From NCBI GenBank assembly GCA_003342895.1, contig PTFA01000337.1, positions 744,001 through 808,000 of the forward strand: DNA of 64,000 bases. The letters are read 5' to 3'. This document shows, piece after piece, positions 52,401 to 62,830 of this stretch (position 1 is its first letter; every line of letters starts with the position of its first letter). The notes beneath the pieces were generated by a model. It did no database searches and was not told where the DNA came from. It was given only the letters and a program-made list of their open reading frames with translations. The stretch is from Casuarius casuarius (taxonomy: Eukaryota > Chordata > Aves > Casuariiformes > Casuariidae). The position numbers and the translations under genes were made by a program.

Positions 52401-54711
52401 AGTACTTTTCAGTGTCTTTTACTAATCAAGCACTTTAGCCAGCTTGCTAGTCTCAGAGTCAAATACCAATCTATACATGATCATTAGTTTAATTTGAGGA
52501 CCACTAATTAATAAACTAAATTCCAGATGAAGCCTTATCTACTCATGTACTACACGTAAATCTACTCATATACATGTATCANGAGATACTATGACTTTAT
52601 AAGTGTGGGCAAAAACAAATCTTGGAAAACCAAATATCTCTAAATAATAACTTGTTTAAAGTACAGACCGTTAGGGTATGTTTGAGGATTTTTTTATTTC
52701 TGCAGTGAATTTAAATTGCTTCACCAGAAGGTGCCACTCTTGATCCATAAAACCAAGTATGTAGTCATTGCATTTCAGTAAATTCCATTATAAGGGTTTT
52801 AGTGGAAGCTAAAAGCACAGAGTTCTGGTGTCAAAGAAGAAAGCAACTAATGAACTCTGAAGGCAGAACACAAAACAAACTCCAGAACAAGCATAACAGT
52901 CCATAACAAATCTAGGAAAAAGATTAATCATTCTTTGCCAATTTTTTACATTGATGTAAAAATAATATTGTCCCCATGAAGGAGGAGATGGGGGAAATGG
53001 CAGGTTGTAGGAGGCACTTACTGAAGATATTTGTCTCTTCAACTTCACTGGCTTTTCATTTTTATATTTTTTATTTTTATGTTTTGATGGATGTAGAATA
53101 AATGTGTATCATTACAGCCAAGATGGCGTAGGCTATGAAGTAGTGAATTGCAAAAGCTTTTAGTTCTTGATTGANTCACCAGAGACATGTGTCTCACTGT
53201 CCACTGCAATATGTGTGAAGTGAGATTTCTTCCTTATGTTATGGATCCTCCTTTTGTTTTGGGTCTGCTGAAATATATGCCTTAGGCTTGTGTGTTCTAA
53301 AACTGTTCAAATGTGGAGTGAACCCATTTTCAACAACACTCTATGTTTATCAACAACTGTTTTCTAGCCATACACAAAAAAATACTTGTTATTGATGAAT
53401 TCTTACAACTTCATTTATTGGGAAGTCGTAATGTGGCACTCTTACACACCACATCTATATAGTGCAGTATTTGTACTATTTTACAGTAGTATAGCTTCAG
53501 GACCAATTGTTTACTATGCCAGTATCTTTCCTGCTTTTGCAGCCTAAATTTTACTCTGAGACTTGATCCTTGTTCAAAATTTTTTCCTTTCTGTGCATCA
53601 GGAGAAAGCAGTCTACTTAATGCAAGAATTACTAAACTATTCCTTGCACTGCTACTTCAGTCTAAGTGCTCCACTACCTTAGTGAAGCATGTAGTAAAAA
53701 TACCTAGAAAGACAAACAGATGCCTGAAATTTCCTATGGTTTGGAGTCTATCATGTAGGCTGTCATAGACTGACACAGGCTGAGAGTTGCAACATGCAGT
53801 AACAGCTTCATCCTGAATTTATTCGAGTAATTAGACTATCACAGCTACCACATGTCATTTCCCTGATTAAAAAACAGGAGAACAAGGGGCTGTGAAGAGA
53901 AGAGGAAAATACGTTCATCCTATTTTCTCAGAAACATTGAATAAACCATGAGAAAATGGATCCATTTCTGTACTTTAGCAGTACAAGAAATAAGATGCTG
54001 TGAAAATAGCTACTAAACATTAAAAAAAAAAAAAAGCAAACACAAAATATCTGAGTGCTTAGGAACAGAAGGGATGGAGGTTGGTCTGGAAAACTAANTT
54101 AATTTGAGAATACAATGCTGTTGAAAGCAGTATATTTGTCCTAGAATTTTATGAAATCACAAGGTTAAAATACTTTCCTGGGTAAATAACCTGGGCCAGG
54201 CCATTTCACAACTTTGATATGAAACATCTAAAAAGCAGCAGGTTACACTTCACCAGGTTCATGCTGAACTAATAGCCACAGCATGGTATTAGGGGACATA
54301 AGGTGGCTGGAGGGGCTAACTTTCAAATGAGATGTAAAATTGAAGCCCTCAGTGGTTAGTGATCTGAAAGAACTTAAGATCTTAAAGATAGCCTAAACAA
54401 ATTCCTTCTTGAGTTTTTTCTCTTACTCTTCTACGTAAATACACAGGTGCATCTATGCAAACCCCCAGGTCTGTTAGTCTACTCCTAATAACTTGTGACA
54501 AATATCTGCTGGCAAATTTTGGCTAAATTTGGCAGAGCAGGAGAGGTCTCAAAATCCCTATGCATTTCATAGTAATGTGTGTCCAGGTAAGGAAGAGAGA
54601 TCCCATCAATACTCGAACAAGGGAAAGAATTCAGCATGAATTTAGGGCTTATTCAAGGGGTGAGAGAGATAACATGTAGTCAAATCACAGGGAAAAACAT
54701 TTGTTTCTTGC
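49405..54711. other. Unique non-coding stretch
   Basis: No gene or confident repeat. There is a T13 run at 49942-49954 and A13 at 54022-54034. The 51180-51430 part is less AT-rich and could be an old repeat. Frames are under 100 codons. Confidence 0.5.
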
Positions 54712-54774
54712 TAGACACCAGAGAATCAACTCTTCAGACAAGAGTTCTTTGCTATATGGCTTCTCTGGTGTCTA
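54712..54774. repeat. Nested perfect inverted repeats
   Basis: Outer arms TAGACACCAGAGAA (54712-54725) and TTCTCTGGTGTCTA (54761-54774) are exact 14-bp inverse complements. Between them lies a second exact inverted repeat, AACTCTT (54728-54734) and AAGAGTT (54740-54746), around CAGAC. The DNA can thus fold into a hairpin with an inner hairpin on the left side and about 14 unpaired bases on the right. A partly similar word, GATTCTCTGGCATCTGAT, follows at 54843-54860. Confidence 0.85.
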
Positions 54775-55184
54775 ATAATGCATATCTTCTCACTGAAGCT
54801 TTTCCTGTGGTTGTGGTAATCATAATAGTTTTTGCCTCTGCAGATTCTCTGGCATCTGATAAGAAGTGAGTTCCAACAGCAGCCTTATTAAAATTCACTT
54901 ATAAAATAAATCAACCACGAGACACAAATCCATAGGAACCTAAGCTTCATTAATTCCACTTCCAGTAGAACTATTTGTTTGCTTACCATGATTTCCCTGC
55001 AGTTTCAGATGGATATAGTTTTTTTGCAACTTCCTGGGGCTTTGGCATATTTAATCAAAGTTTATACAGCTCCTTTAAATTCTGCAGAAATAAAGGATCT
55101 GCACATTAATATTGCTTTGCTACTTACCATTGATTTCAATGGGACAATTCAGGCAGGAAGACACTACTCATTATCAGACTGGGG

Positions 55185-55460
55185 CTGGGATTCATCTTAC
55201 CAAACTTTGTGCATTTACAGTACAGATATCCACATTCGAGCTAATTATCTAAACTCCCTTTATAGTCACAGGAAAAAAATAGACACTTCCAGAGTATGAT
55301 TCATCTCCTCCCAAGGTTGACATCTAAAACAGGCCAGATGAANCACCCTCTGGAAGTGCTCTTTTCTCTCTACTGACTATAAAGGGAATTTAGACAACTA
55401 TCTCAGATAAAGATGGCTGTTGCAGGAGTCTAGAGTTAGGTGACATGGCAGAATCTTATA
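55185..55460. mobile_element. Fold-back (palindromic) element, both arms present
   Basis: The left arm core at 55245-55306 and the right arm core at 55336-55397 are inverse complements, each 62 bases, about 79% identical by my hand alignment without gaps, around a 29-base loop (55307-55335). Matching blocks include CTCCCTTTATAGTCA with its complement TGACTATAAAGGGA, and CACTTCCAGAG with CTCTGGAAGTG. Similarity continues outward, more weakly, by at least 24 bases on each side and perhaps to 55185 and 55460. A related single arm lies at 44526-44615. It carries no open frame and would be a non-autonomous DNA element or an old hairpin-forming repeat; its transposase family is unknown to me. Confidence 0.6.
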
Positions 55461-57129
55461 TGTCCAACCCCGCTCTGAATTATACCATTACTACTGTGAA
55501 GTCCCTAAACTGGAAGTAATAGCCTGGGATAATCACGATGGATCTTAGAAAGTACCTAGCTCTCATAGATGCATTTTGAGTGAAGCTTAACTGCAAACAT
55601 TTGTGATTCAAGAAGCAACACTGTCTTGTGAAAGGAAATGATACTTATATTTCATCTCTCTATGTGAAACGCATGAGCCATCATGGTGTTTCCTGTCTAG
55701 GGCAATAATTAGGTAGTTGGGTTTTGGACCTCAAATTTGAGAGAACTGATATTTAACTTTTTGATCTTCTTTCCTAGCTGATTTGCTCGTATGGTTCAAG
55801 CCCATATATTTCTAGTAGAGCTAGAACTGGGGCACAAGTCTTTGGCGGTTACAGTTGCTATGAACCNTTTTGATTTTACCCTGTATTTTTCCTGTAAATA
55901 GAAGCTCACTATCTGAAGAATACAGACTTCTATACGCATAGCTTCTTAAACATTATTTTCAGTCCCTCTAAAAAAGCACTAAAGAGTACCAAATCCCTCT
56001 GGAACTCAAGGAAACAACCAATTTCAAAGTGTTAAACTTCCAGTAAAAATTGTAAATCCTTATCTTTCATTTAGCTAAGACTCCATTTTACAGCAGTAAG
56101 CAGAGAGACGTCTGTTCTCTTCCTGCTACAGCATTCATTTCTGTTTTTATCTACCACACTTAAACGTTTTTTACCTCAAAAAGCATAATCAATGCTATGC
56201 ATTGCATATACTTAAAAGTCTACTGGGTAGTGCATTTTTATTTTGGCTTTGCTTTCAGTGGCTGTCTTTGATTTATTCATCTTTTATACATTTAAGTTTG
56301 TATTTATTTTTGATTTCTCTTATGACTTACAGAAAATGCTGTGGCATTACAGAAATTCTAACATGATGAGGATAATTTGAACAAAATCTCCATGAGAGCT
56401 GTGTAAACATATGGAGAGTATAACTGGCCCAGTGAGTATCATTCTTGTGATAAAGTGACAACTATTTGACATAATGTTCACATAGGTCTTTCCTACTTCT
56501 TCTTTTCAAATTTAACATGGAGAAAGGGATATGACTGTAGTTACAATCTACAGCTTTTAAAGCTATTTTCATCATGCAGCATAGTTTCCTGCCAGAATAA
56601 CGCACTACTGCATTTTTGGTCTCTTAGGACCAAAAGAAACGGGCATATTTTACAGCAGTCTTCATCTACCTGAACGTACAGATCTCTGAATCCCCCTCTT
56701 TCAACCTTATAGCCACCAGGTTCCTGCAGACTGAGTGTGTTTATGCAGGCAGAAAGCAAAATGTGTGCCTTATATGAAAGGAAAAAGAAAAACCCTACAA
56801 CCCTGGGCATGACTCTGTAGTGTAGTACATGTGGGCAGACAAAGAGGATGGCAGACACGTGAACATCTGATCAAAACCGCATCCCCTTAACACCCTGGCC
56901 AAGCTCATTGCCATGAGCACAATTGTGCACAGTCCTGTCGATAGGTGTATGCATCGTACAGCATTATCATTTCAAGCAATTCCACAGCAAAGCAAAATGG
57001 CTTGCAAAAGCAAAGCACGGCAACACAACCTCATGCTGCTCTAGCTTTACCTCACCTACTCTTGATGTGGCCGTAAGTACAGAGGCGAACACTTTTCTCT
57101 TACGAGTGGGCACACGTTAACACTGGTGA
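55461..57129. other. Unique non-coding stretch
   Basis: No gene or repeat family recognised. A 105-codon frame on the minus strand at 56541-56858 has no motif. GC content begins to rise after about 56870. Confidence 0.5.
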
Positions 57130-57330
57130 AGACGGCAAGGTCTGGGTTACTGCGAGCCTTCAGCATTGCTGCCCAGCTCCAGACAGCCGCGGAGCCTGCC
57201 ATGGGGCTGGGCAGGGGGTGCCCTGTGCTGCGGCGTGCAGCCACACAAATCGTACCGCAGGAGCCGGAGGTTTCGCAGAGGCGATGCGCACTCTCTGAGG
57301 CAGAGCGTGTCGGAGTCAGTGCGTGCACAT
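57130..57330. promoter_or_regulatory. Small CpG-dense island
   Basis: I count about 15 CG dinucleotides in 200 bases, for example CCGCGG, GCGGCG, TCGTACCGC, TTCGCAGAGGCGATGCGC and GTGTCGG, against very few in most of the window. Such density points to an unmethylated promoter-like island or a young GC-rich insertion. Overlapping open frames of 68 to 111 codons on both strands follow from low stop content and have no motif. A CATAAAA word follows at 57328. It is continuous with the GC-rich block to the right, so it may be part of one insertion. Confidence 0.35.
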
Positions 57331-57512
57331 AAAACAGGAAAGAGAAGGGCCCAAAACTTTCCTTCTGACTGGCACAGTCACTTTTTCTCATGTCATACCT
57401 CAGATTTATTTAATCTTTGTTAGGAGTCGCCGAATTCGGTAGCCTGATAGAGGTGAGGCTGCTGCAGCTCCTTGTCCCAGGTCCGGAGTAGTGAGGGTGA
57501 GCGTGTACTCCG

Positions 57513-57515
<3 letters not shown>

Positions 57516-57543
<28 letters not shown>

Positions 57544-57545
57544 TG
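57516..57545 (+). repeat. (AC)15 microsatellite
   Basis: Thirty bases of uninterrupted AC. It is probably length-variable between individuals. Confidence 0.95.
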
Positions 57546-57888
57546 GATCATCCCAGCAGCTGGTCCTCTCGCCTGGACACAAACGTGCAGACTAGTCTCT
57601 CAGTTGACCCCAGACCCCACGGCCTCCCCGTAGCCAGCCAGCCTGGACCTCCTGGGCTCCTCCGGTAGCCAACACACAGCCCATCTGGTCTCTCTAGCCT
57701 CCACCAAAAACTTCCAGCTGCTTCGACCCCTGGCTCTTATTGCAGGAACTGGCCAGTCCAGTGCNATGCCTGCCACTGACCATGGGGCTGGGGCTCTCCT
57801 GGGACAGCCCTGGGGGCCAGGCAGGGGCTGCTGGCTCTGACGGGGCTGTTGGGGCTCCCCATCTGTCCCTGGGCTGCGGGGCTCTGGG

Positions 57889-57918
57889 GTGTGTGTGTGT
57901 GTGTGTGGGGGGGGGGGG
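57889..57918 (+). repeat. (GT)9 followed by G12
   Basis: GT repeats at 57889-57906 run into twelve G. The GT run is complementary to the (AC) run 343 bases upstream, so a transcript of this region could pair with itself. The G run may form quadruplex structure and be hard to sequence. Confidence 0.95.
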
Positions 57919-57930
57919 CTTTAATCATAT

Positions 57931-60786
57931 AGTTTACAAGAGCACTCTCAGAGAGCTGTTTTTAAGTTTATCATATGAGAGCACATGATGACTAGCAACC
58001 TGCTCCTTCATCTGCCTGGCACGTTCAAACTCAGGGAAGGAAGGAACAGATGCTCAGACAGGGTTCCTGCACAGGGCAAGTGCTGAATTCAATCCTGTGC
58101 TAAAATCTTGAGATGTGTTACTGCTTTTCATTTTACTGAGTTAGGAGGCTGCTGTGCCAAGGGGCTCCTGTGTGTGTGTGGATGAGCTTTAATCGCATAT
58201 CCTCACAATATTATTCTTTTTTTTTTTCTAAGTCAGGCTAAGACACANCATCTTATAAAATAAATTCAAATAGAAACAATGTTAGCTCTCAGGATTGGAT
58301 TAATCTTTATTTCTTCTATTNTATTCATCATCTTTTCTGTGGTTGGCATATATTACAATGACATTAAGGTCAAGAGCAGCACTTCAAGGTAAAAAAGACA
58401 ACACAATATAAGACTCTAAGACACTCCAGCCACCCAAAGAAAAGGTGCCATCAAACTATCTAAGGATATAGCTGCCACCCCCTCATTGCGATTCAATCCC
58501 TTCCAGAAGTGTGTGGGATCCTCTGCATGATTACTGCTTTCACCTCACTTTCATTTCTTGTAAAAGCTGGGTTCACATTAGACAAAAACATGTAGTGTTA
58601 AACACAGATAAAGAATACTTGCTGAACTACAAAACAGACAGTCTTTAACAATAGGAGCAGCATCACGGAAAGTCGTGTGACATCCAAAGCCGTAATTACA
58701 GATTGACAAATCTTCTGAAATAAGAGCCCGAATGTCATGTGTCTTTATCTAATCCCAAGTAGATACAGTTACAGTTTAGGAGAAAAAATACCAGTCCTAG
58801 TACCCTGATAATGTAATTGAAAGTTTAAAATAAACAATTACAAAATAAAGGGAAAAGTTAACCTTTGCATGAAGCACTGAACTGAAGGTCTGTGGTGCTC
58901 ACCATTCAGCCTGAACTCTGACCTTGTAGAAGGTTAACTGGAAGGTTTCTTATACTCAGGTTTCACAATTCATTGTTGAGCATTTTGGGGATCAAAGGAT
59001 CACTCCACCAAATTGAACTAATCAGGGAAAAACACATTTAGAAATGTCTAAATGCAATCCATCAGAAGGCAACCAACCTACGCCTTAATTTTCATGATGA
59101 TCATAATTTTTTGGAAGCTGTTCTGGATGCCACTGCAGGTTCTGAACTATGAAGTAATCTGATTCCTTATTCTAATAATTAAAAACGCTCAGTGATTCCT
59201 CTGGCATGCATTCTAGGAGAGGTTAGCAGATATATCTGTTTTGATGATGGTTGCTTTACATTCTATTCGAAGAGTAGTTTTGGCTGTCAGAAAATATCCC
59301 ATAATTGCCCATGAAAAATTTCAATGCTGCTGTAAAACCAGAAGCACTGGTAAGAACACCAAGACACCTACACACAGTGCAATGGCATATACTTCAACCA
59401 CTGTACGTTTTCACATATGTCATGGCTGAAGCGCACTTGTTTGAACATTAACCATTTCTCTATAGCTGCTTAATGATAATAGTATAAATTACACCAGTTA
59501 AAAAAAAAAATACAGACTTTCAAGTTAACAGAAACTCAACTTGAGAAATTTGTGCCTTGAAGGACATTATGGGGAAAGGTATTGGGCGATGGGATTGTAC
59601 ATGGAGNTGTCTGATGGATGAGCCTGAGGACACATCAGGTCACGCAGAGACAGATACAAAGTAGTAGGTTGCTGCTAGGGAATTTTCTTTCTGCTGATTG
59701 CTTTATTTTTCCTCTGTTGCAAATGCCATGCTCTAGGCTGCTTTCAGTTTCAGGTGCCNTGTGAGGGAACATGAGGCAGAGGCCCTGCAAAGCTCCTGCT
59801 TAGTTTGATATTTGACAAATCTGCAAATTGTGTGACTTCCTTCTCTCTACAAATCCCCCCTGAATTTAGACCTGTATACTTTTTTTACATTTGCTCAATT
59901 AAAATCAACTTTATGCTCAGTGCTGAGAAACTAGTGAAGGCTTGTTGCTCTTATGCCCACACTTAGTCTTGATGTAATTGTCTTTCAGAAAACTACATCT
60001 ATTGCATCCAGCTGAGTATACTGAAGCTTCAGGGTACCTTTTAAAAATGCTGACCCTCTACTTAACTCTGCTTGTGCTCTTCTAGTTTAATGTGCTTAGA
60101 TACGTGTAGCCATCTGGAGAAGTGAATGTGATTAAACGCTGTTTCATTGTAAAATTATACAGTTCTCTTGGAGCACTTAAAAAGCAGCTTGAACTAACTG
60201 AAGTCTATGTTAATGTGGCCATATTAATTACAGGAGAATGAATTAGTATTGAAGGTATTATTATTATTCACACTTTAAAAGTGTTCTTTGATATAGTATG
60301 GACTTTCTAATAGTTGCATGATAATGATACATTTCTATTGCATTTGTAGTTTATTCTATTCATCCGTATATGATCTATAACTCACCTTTGGGAATGGGTA
60401 AATAATTTCTCCTGGGAACAGCAAAGATAGTCGGGGCCAAGTCTTTTCTTCTGCAGCATCCTCAGCTCCCTTGTTTGGGACAAACCAGAGCATAGCACGT
60501 ACAAGGCATGTAGAACTGGGTTTAAATAGCACTTAGCAGCAAAATAAGGCACTGAAAATTGAGGTCAGTTACAGTGCTTTTTGCTCTGATTCTCTGGGTG
60601 TCTTTACCACTGATTTTCCCATAAGATTTTGTGCATGTAGTTTGGGTAATGGGTAAAAGCAATTCTCCTATATGCCATGTAGCATTCTCTTTAATGCGAC
60701 TCATTAGTCTACTGTGCAGAACAATGATAGCTCAACCAGGTTGATATTTTTAAAGCTAATGAGCCACTGATTAGTATCTGACTGAC
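57931..60786. other. Unique non-coding stretch
   Basis: No gene. At 58161-58200 a short segment echoes the end of the GC-rich block (GGGGCTC, GT run, GCTTTAATC). T12 lies near 58218-58229 and A10 at 59501-59510. The 60180-60360 part has several ATTAATTA and TAAT words and may be weakly conserved. Confidence 0.5.
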
Positions 60787-61281
60787 TGAAGCTAACAAGA
60801 TACGCTCCCTTCCAATGATTCATAGTGATTAATTAATTCCAAAATTCCATCTCCAGTGAAAGATGTGCCTTTCCTGCTATCTTTATAACACAGTGTGCAA
60901 CTGCTGAGCATGTAGGCTGAATATGAAGCTTTAGTATGGGTATGCCAATGTTCTTCAAATTATATACCTTGCATGTTTTCATGTACATGTACTTTAAATA
61001 CAAAAGTGGGTTAAAAATGCTAGAAAGTGAAAGTGAAGCTAACAAGATACGCTCCCTTCCAATGATTCATAGTGATTAATTAATTCCAAAATTCCATCTC
61101 CAGTGAAAGATGTGCCTTTCCTGCTATCTTTATAACACAGTGTGCAACTGCTGAGCATGTAGGCTGAATATGAAGCTTTAGTATGGGTATGCCAATGTTC
61201 TTCAAATTATATACCTTGCATGTTTTCATGTACATGTACTTTAAATACAAAAGTGGGTTAAAAATGCTAGAAAGTGAAAGT
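60787..61281 (+). repeat. Perfect 247-bp tandem duplication
   Basis: Positions 60787-61033 are repeated at once at 61034-61280 with no difference that I can find by eye. The shared base at 61034 and 61281 is the only extension. Copy one begins at TGAAGCTAACAAGATACGCT and copy two at the same word. The left flank (CTGAC) and right flank (TAGTAAC) are unrelated, with a 1-base microhomology at the junction. The unit is unique AT-rich DNA, not a known repeat. Either it is a very recent duplication, possibly a polymorphism, or an assembly error. Confidence 0.97.
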
Positions 61282-62339
61282 TAGTAACTGGATTCTGTGT
61301 GCATGAAATGTGGAAGGACCAGAGTAGTAATGCATCTGTTAATGTATCTCTAAAGAAATGATATATGTCTTTCAACGTGAGCAAATGGAGATAATTTCTA
61401 ATTTCCTCTTCCTTTAAAAAATGCTATTTTAGGAATTGTAGCTGTTTAACCATTATTACTTTGAGCACTAGTATTATGCTTTCCTCAGTCTCATTGGGTC
61501 AATCTGGTCCACATCCTTTAAAATCAGCCTGTACAAGACTAGACACAAATCCAAAATTTCCCTAAAGAATTTTCTGGCTGTCATGATTCCAGAGAAGAAA
61601 TTGAAAAAAAAAAAAAAAAGAAAGAAAAGATGCCTCATACACAAAAATAATAGTGATTTTAACAGATGGTATGGTAGTTTAGCTTAAAAAATGAGGTTTT
61701 TTTTAAACAAATCTCTTGTTTGTAGGAGCGCAATTTTTGCATGTTTGGAACTGACAAGTTTGGGATTTAATTCTGTGAAATTTTACTTTCCTTATTTTCA
61801 TTTTACTTTCCTTCATTTTCATTAAGTTAGTGATAGCTTAAGACCTTAAGTTTTCTTTTTCTTTGCTGGGTCCATTAAAATATTTTTAGGAGAAACAAAA
61901 TTTTGTGGAGAAGGGTCTGTCAAGCAAACACATTCCTAGCTTTAAAAATTAACTACATCAGAATGAAACTAAAATGCAAGCAAATATTCATATATGCATC
62001 TACACGGACACACTCCCTCTTCTTTCAGGAAATTAAAAAAAAAAAGAAGAGTCCAAGCAATTGTTGCTCTATATTGGGAACAGAAAGTGAAATAAAAGTC
62101 TGTTGGCACACATAGCATTANGCAAGGTGAGAAGCAATAAATCATTTGGTAGATGTGCCCCTTCACCCTGAAGACTAGTGTGAGTGAAAGAATGTCCCAG
62201 TCAATGCAATGTCTGGCTGAGAATTAACTATTTTAAAATAGATGTAGCAGAGACTGGATTTTACTCTGTCTTTTCAGTGAGCAAGAACAAATAAATAAAT
62301 GATCGATTTCATTGAATGTAGACACAGCCACGAAATGCC
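61282..62339. other. Unique AT-rich non-coding stretch
   Basis: No gene. It contains a 16-base A run near 61603-61618 followed by AAAG words, and a near-duplicate pair TTTTACTTTCCTTATTTTCA and TTTTACTTTCCTTCATTTTC at 61781-61821. Confidence 0.5.
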
Positions 62340-62830
62340 AGGAAGCCAGTTATTCCTTAATGTGCCTTAATTAAATAATAATCTTATTATTTAGTTCACT
62401 GAAAAGCAGTGAATGTAAGTTACTTAACCTTTTGCAATATAGTTTAGCTTAATTCCTTTCCCCCTCCCTTTTTTAAGATGAATCGTTAGGATATTTTTCT
62501 TTCTTTTAAAATGTTACACTTCAAATGGGATTACGCTAATTAAATTTACAATGCACAAAACAAAAATTAATAAAACTGCCAGGAAGCCTGCGATAACTTC
62601 TTTGGTTATTAATTCTTTTCCCCTCCCAATCCCCCTTTAATGTTTTCCATTTTCCCCCTAATAAGTTCTCCTCTGAATTGTTTCCAGGATCTCTGGCATT
62701 TTGCGTGCGTGACAGAAATTAGCAAAACAATCCCTATTGCTATTTTCCAAAAGCCTGATCATTGATGTACCTAATTAAGTTGAGCTTAATGTTTTACTGT
62801 GCAAATTTATCCCCTGAAGCTTTTTGAGAG
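62340..62830. promoter_or_regulatory. Candidate conserved enhancer-like element
   Basis: This is the most motif-dense AT-rich block of the window. TAAT or ATTA cores occur in CCTTAATTAAATAATAATC, AGCTTAATTCC, CGCTAATTAAATTT, AAATTAATAAAA, GGTTATTAATTC and CCTAATTAAGTTGAGCTTAATG, spread over about 490 bases, with pyrimidine-rich spacers (CCCCTCCC) between them. No repeat family, no microsatellite and no coding frame is present. Clustered homeodomain sites with long unique spacers are a common look of vertebrate developmental enhancers. The inference rests on composition only, and conservation has not been tested. Confidence 0.3.

Larger units (their letters stand above)
57425..57930. mobile_element. 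GC-rich block with opposed microsatellites, LTR-like
   Basis: This block has the highest sustained GC in the window, in CCTGG, CCAGC and GGGGCT words, typical of avian LTRs or subtelomeric-style repeats. It is bounded by an (AC) run on the left and a (GT) run followed by G12 on the right, and returns to AT-rich DNA at 57920. No proviral protein remnant is visible in its short frames. LTR ends were not found, so a GC-rich satellite or an unmasked regulatory block are alternatives. Confidence 0.3.

Noticed and set aside
57056..57423. Open frames of 68-111 codons in the CpG-dense block
   Set aside because: They occur on both strands, are mutually overlapping and carry no motif. CpG richness explains their length.
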